Origin: Alcaligenes pakistanensis
GTDB taxonomy: Bacteria; Pseudomonadota; Gammaproteobacteria; Burkholderiales; Burkholderiaceae_B
DNA: 64,000 bases
Assembly (NCBI RefSeq): GCF_014652815.1
Contig: NZ_BMZN01000001.1
Location: 97,657 to 161,656, forward strand
Reading direction: 5' to 3'
Part shown: one piece after another, positions 63,989-64,000 of the stretch
How positions within the stretch are numbered: the stretch's first letter is position 1
Layout of the letters: the number at the start of each line of letters is the position of its first letter
Made by a program: the position numbers and the translations under genes
Notes under the pieces: generated by a model
Seen by the model: the letters and a program-made list of their open reading frames with translations, nothing else
The model's database searches: none
What the model was told of the DNA's origin: nothing

Positions 63989-64000
63989 GCATGAAGCTAC

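Noticed and set aside
1..64000. tRNA, rRNA, tmRNA or CRISPR array
   Set aside because: No cloverleaf, rRNA core, tmRNA tag or regular repeat-spacer series was seen on either strand.

Overview
The window looks like a chromosomal segment of an Alcaligenes-type betaproteobacterium (Alcaligenaceae, Burkholderiales). This is inferred from gene content: the ratA-rnfH-smpB cluster, holB/tatD beside mltG, PpsA with its regulator, a DUF4148 protein, KfrA-like and YtoQ proteins, and an aegerolysin/MACPF pair of the kind reported from Alcaligenes faecalis. No rRNA, tRNA, CRISPR array or complete insertion sequence was seen.

Layout. 1-3.8 kb: ugpBAEC glycerol-3-phosphate importer (minus strand) behind a good Pho box. 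3.9-4.8 kb: proC. 5.1-9.9 kb: complete livKHMGF branched-chain amino acid importer. 10.2-12.8 kb: S9 peptidase and beta-class GST. 12.9-17.2 kb: a run of dehydrogenases (D-2-hydroxyacid dehydrogenase, SDR, Epd-like) and fumC. 17.3-24.1 kb: PQQ sugar dehydrogenase, methyltransferase, universal stress protein with a perfect FNR-type box, small cytochrome c, MFS transporter, ankyrin protein, LysR regulator and DUF4148 protein. 24.2-33.6 kb: CopA copper ATPase, YtoQ, a tyrosine recombinase divergent from a KfrA-like coiled-coil protein, a CopL-like protein with a multicopper oxidase, and purT. 34.1-35.6 kb: polyphosphate:AMP phosphotransferase. 35.6-41 kb: an AT-rich accessory patch with a two-gene toxin operon (aegerolysin plus MACPF-like protein), then a GNAT acetyltransferase and a recombinase-like protein lacking most catalytic residues. 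41-47 kb: SH3 protein, lipoproteins, cytochrome b561 with two YceI proteins, arsC, YfcG-like GST and a DUF2789-FMN reductase fusion. 47-53.3 kb: ankyrin protein, tatD, holB, a phage-type dNMP kinase-like gene, mltG and ygfZ. 53.3-56.5 kb: valine catabolism genes. 56.6-63.9 kb: rnfH, ratA, smpB, ndh, a TetR regulator, ppsA and ppsR.

The standout is 36543-39106. A 146-residue protein with clear aegerolysin motifs is followed 11 bases later by a 703-residue protein with a degenerate but correctly spaced MACPF signature. Together they should form a two-component membrane pore. The pair is AT-rich and lacks signal peptides. It sits behind two palindromes and close to a recombinase-like gene, which suggests horizontal acquisition. 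It resembles the binary insecticidal protein AfIP-1A/AfIP-1B described from an Alcaligenes strain (recalled from the literature, not checked by alignment).

Other notable signals are regulatory: intercistronic hairpins behind the binding-protein genes of both the ugp and liv operons, a class II FNR promoter on the stress protein, a 19-base-spacer MerR-type promoter on copA, and nested palindromes between the recombinase and the KfrA-like gene.
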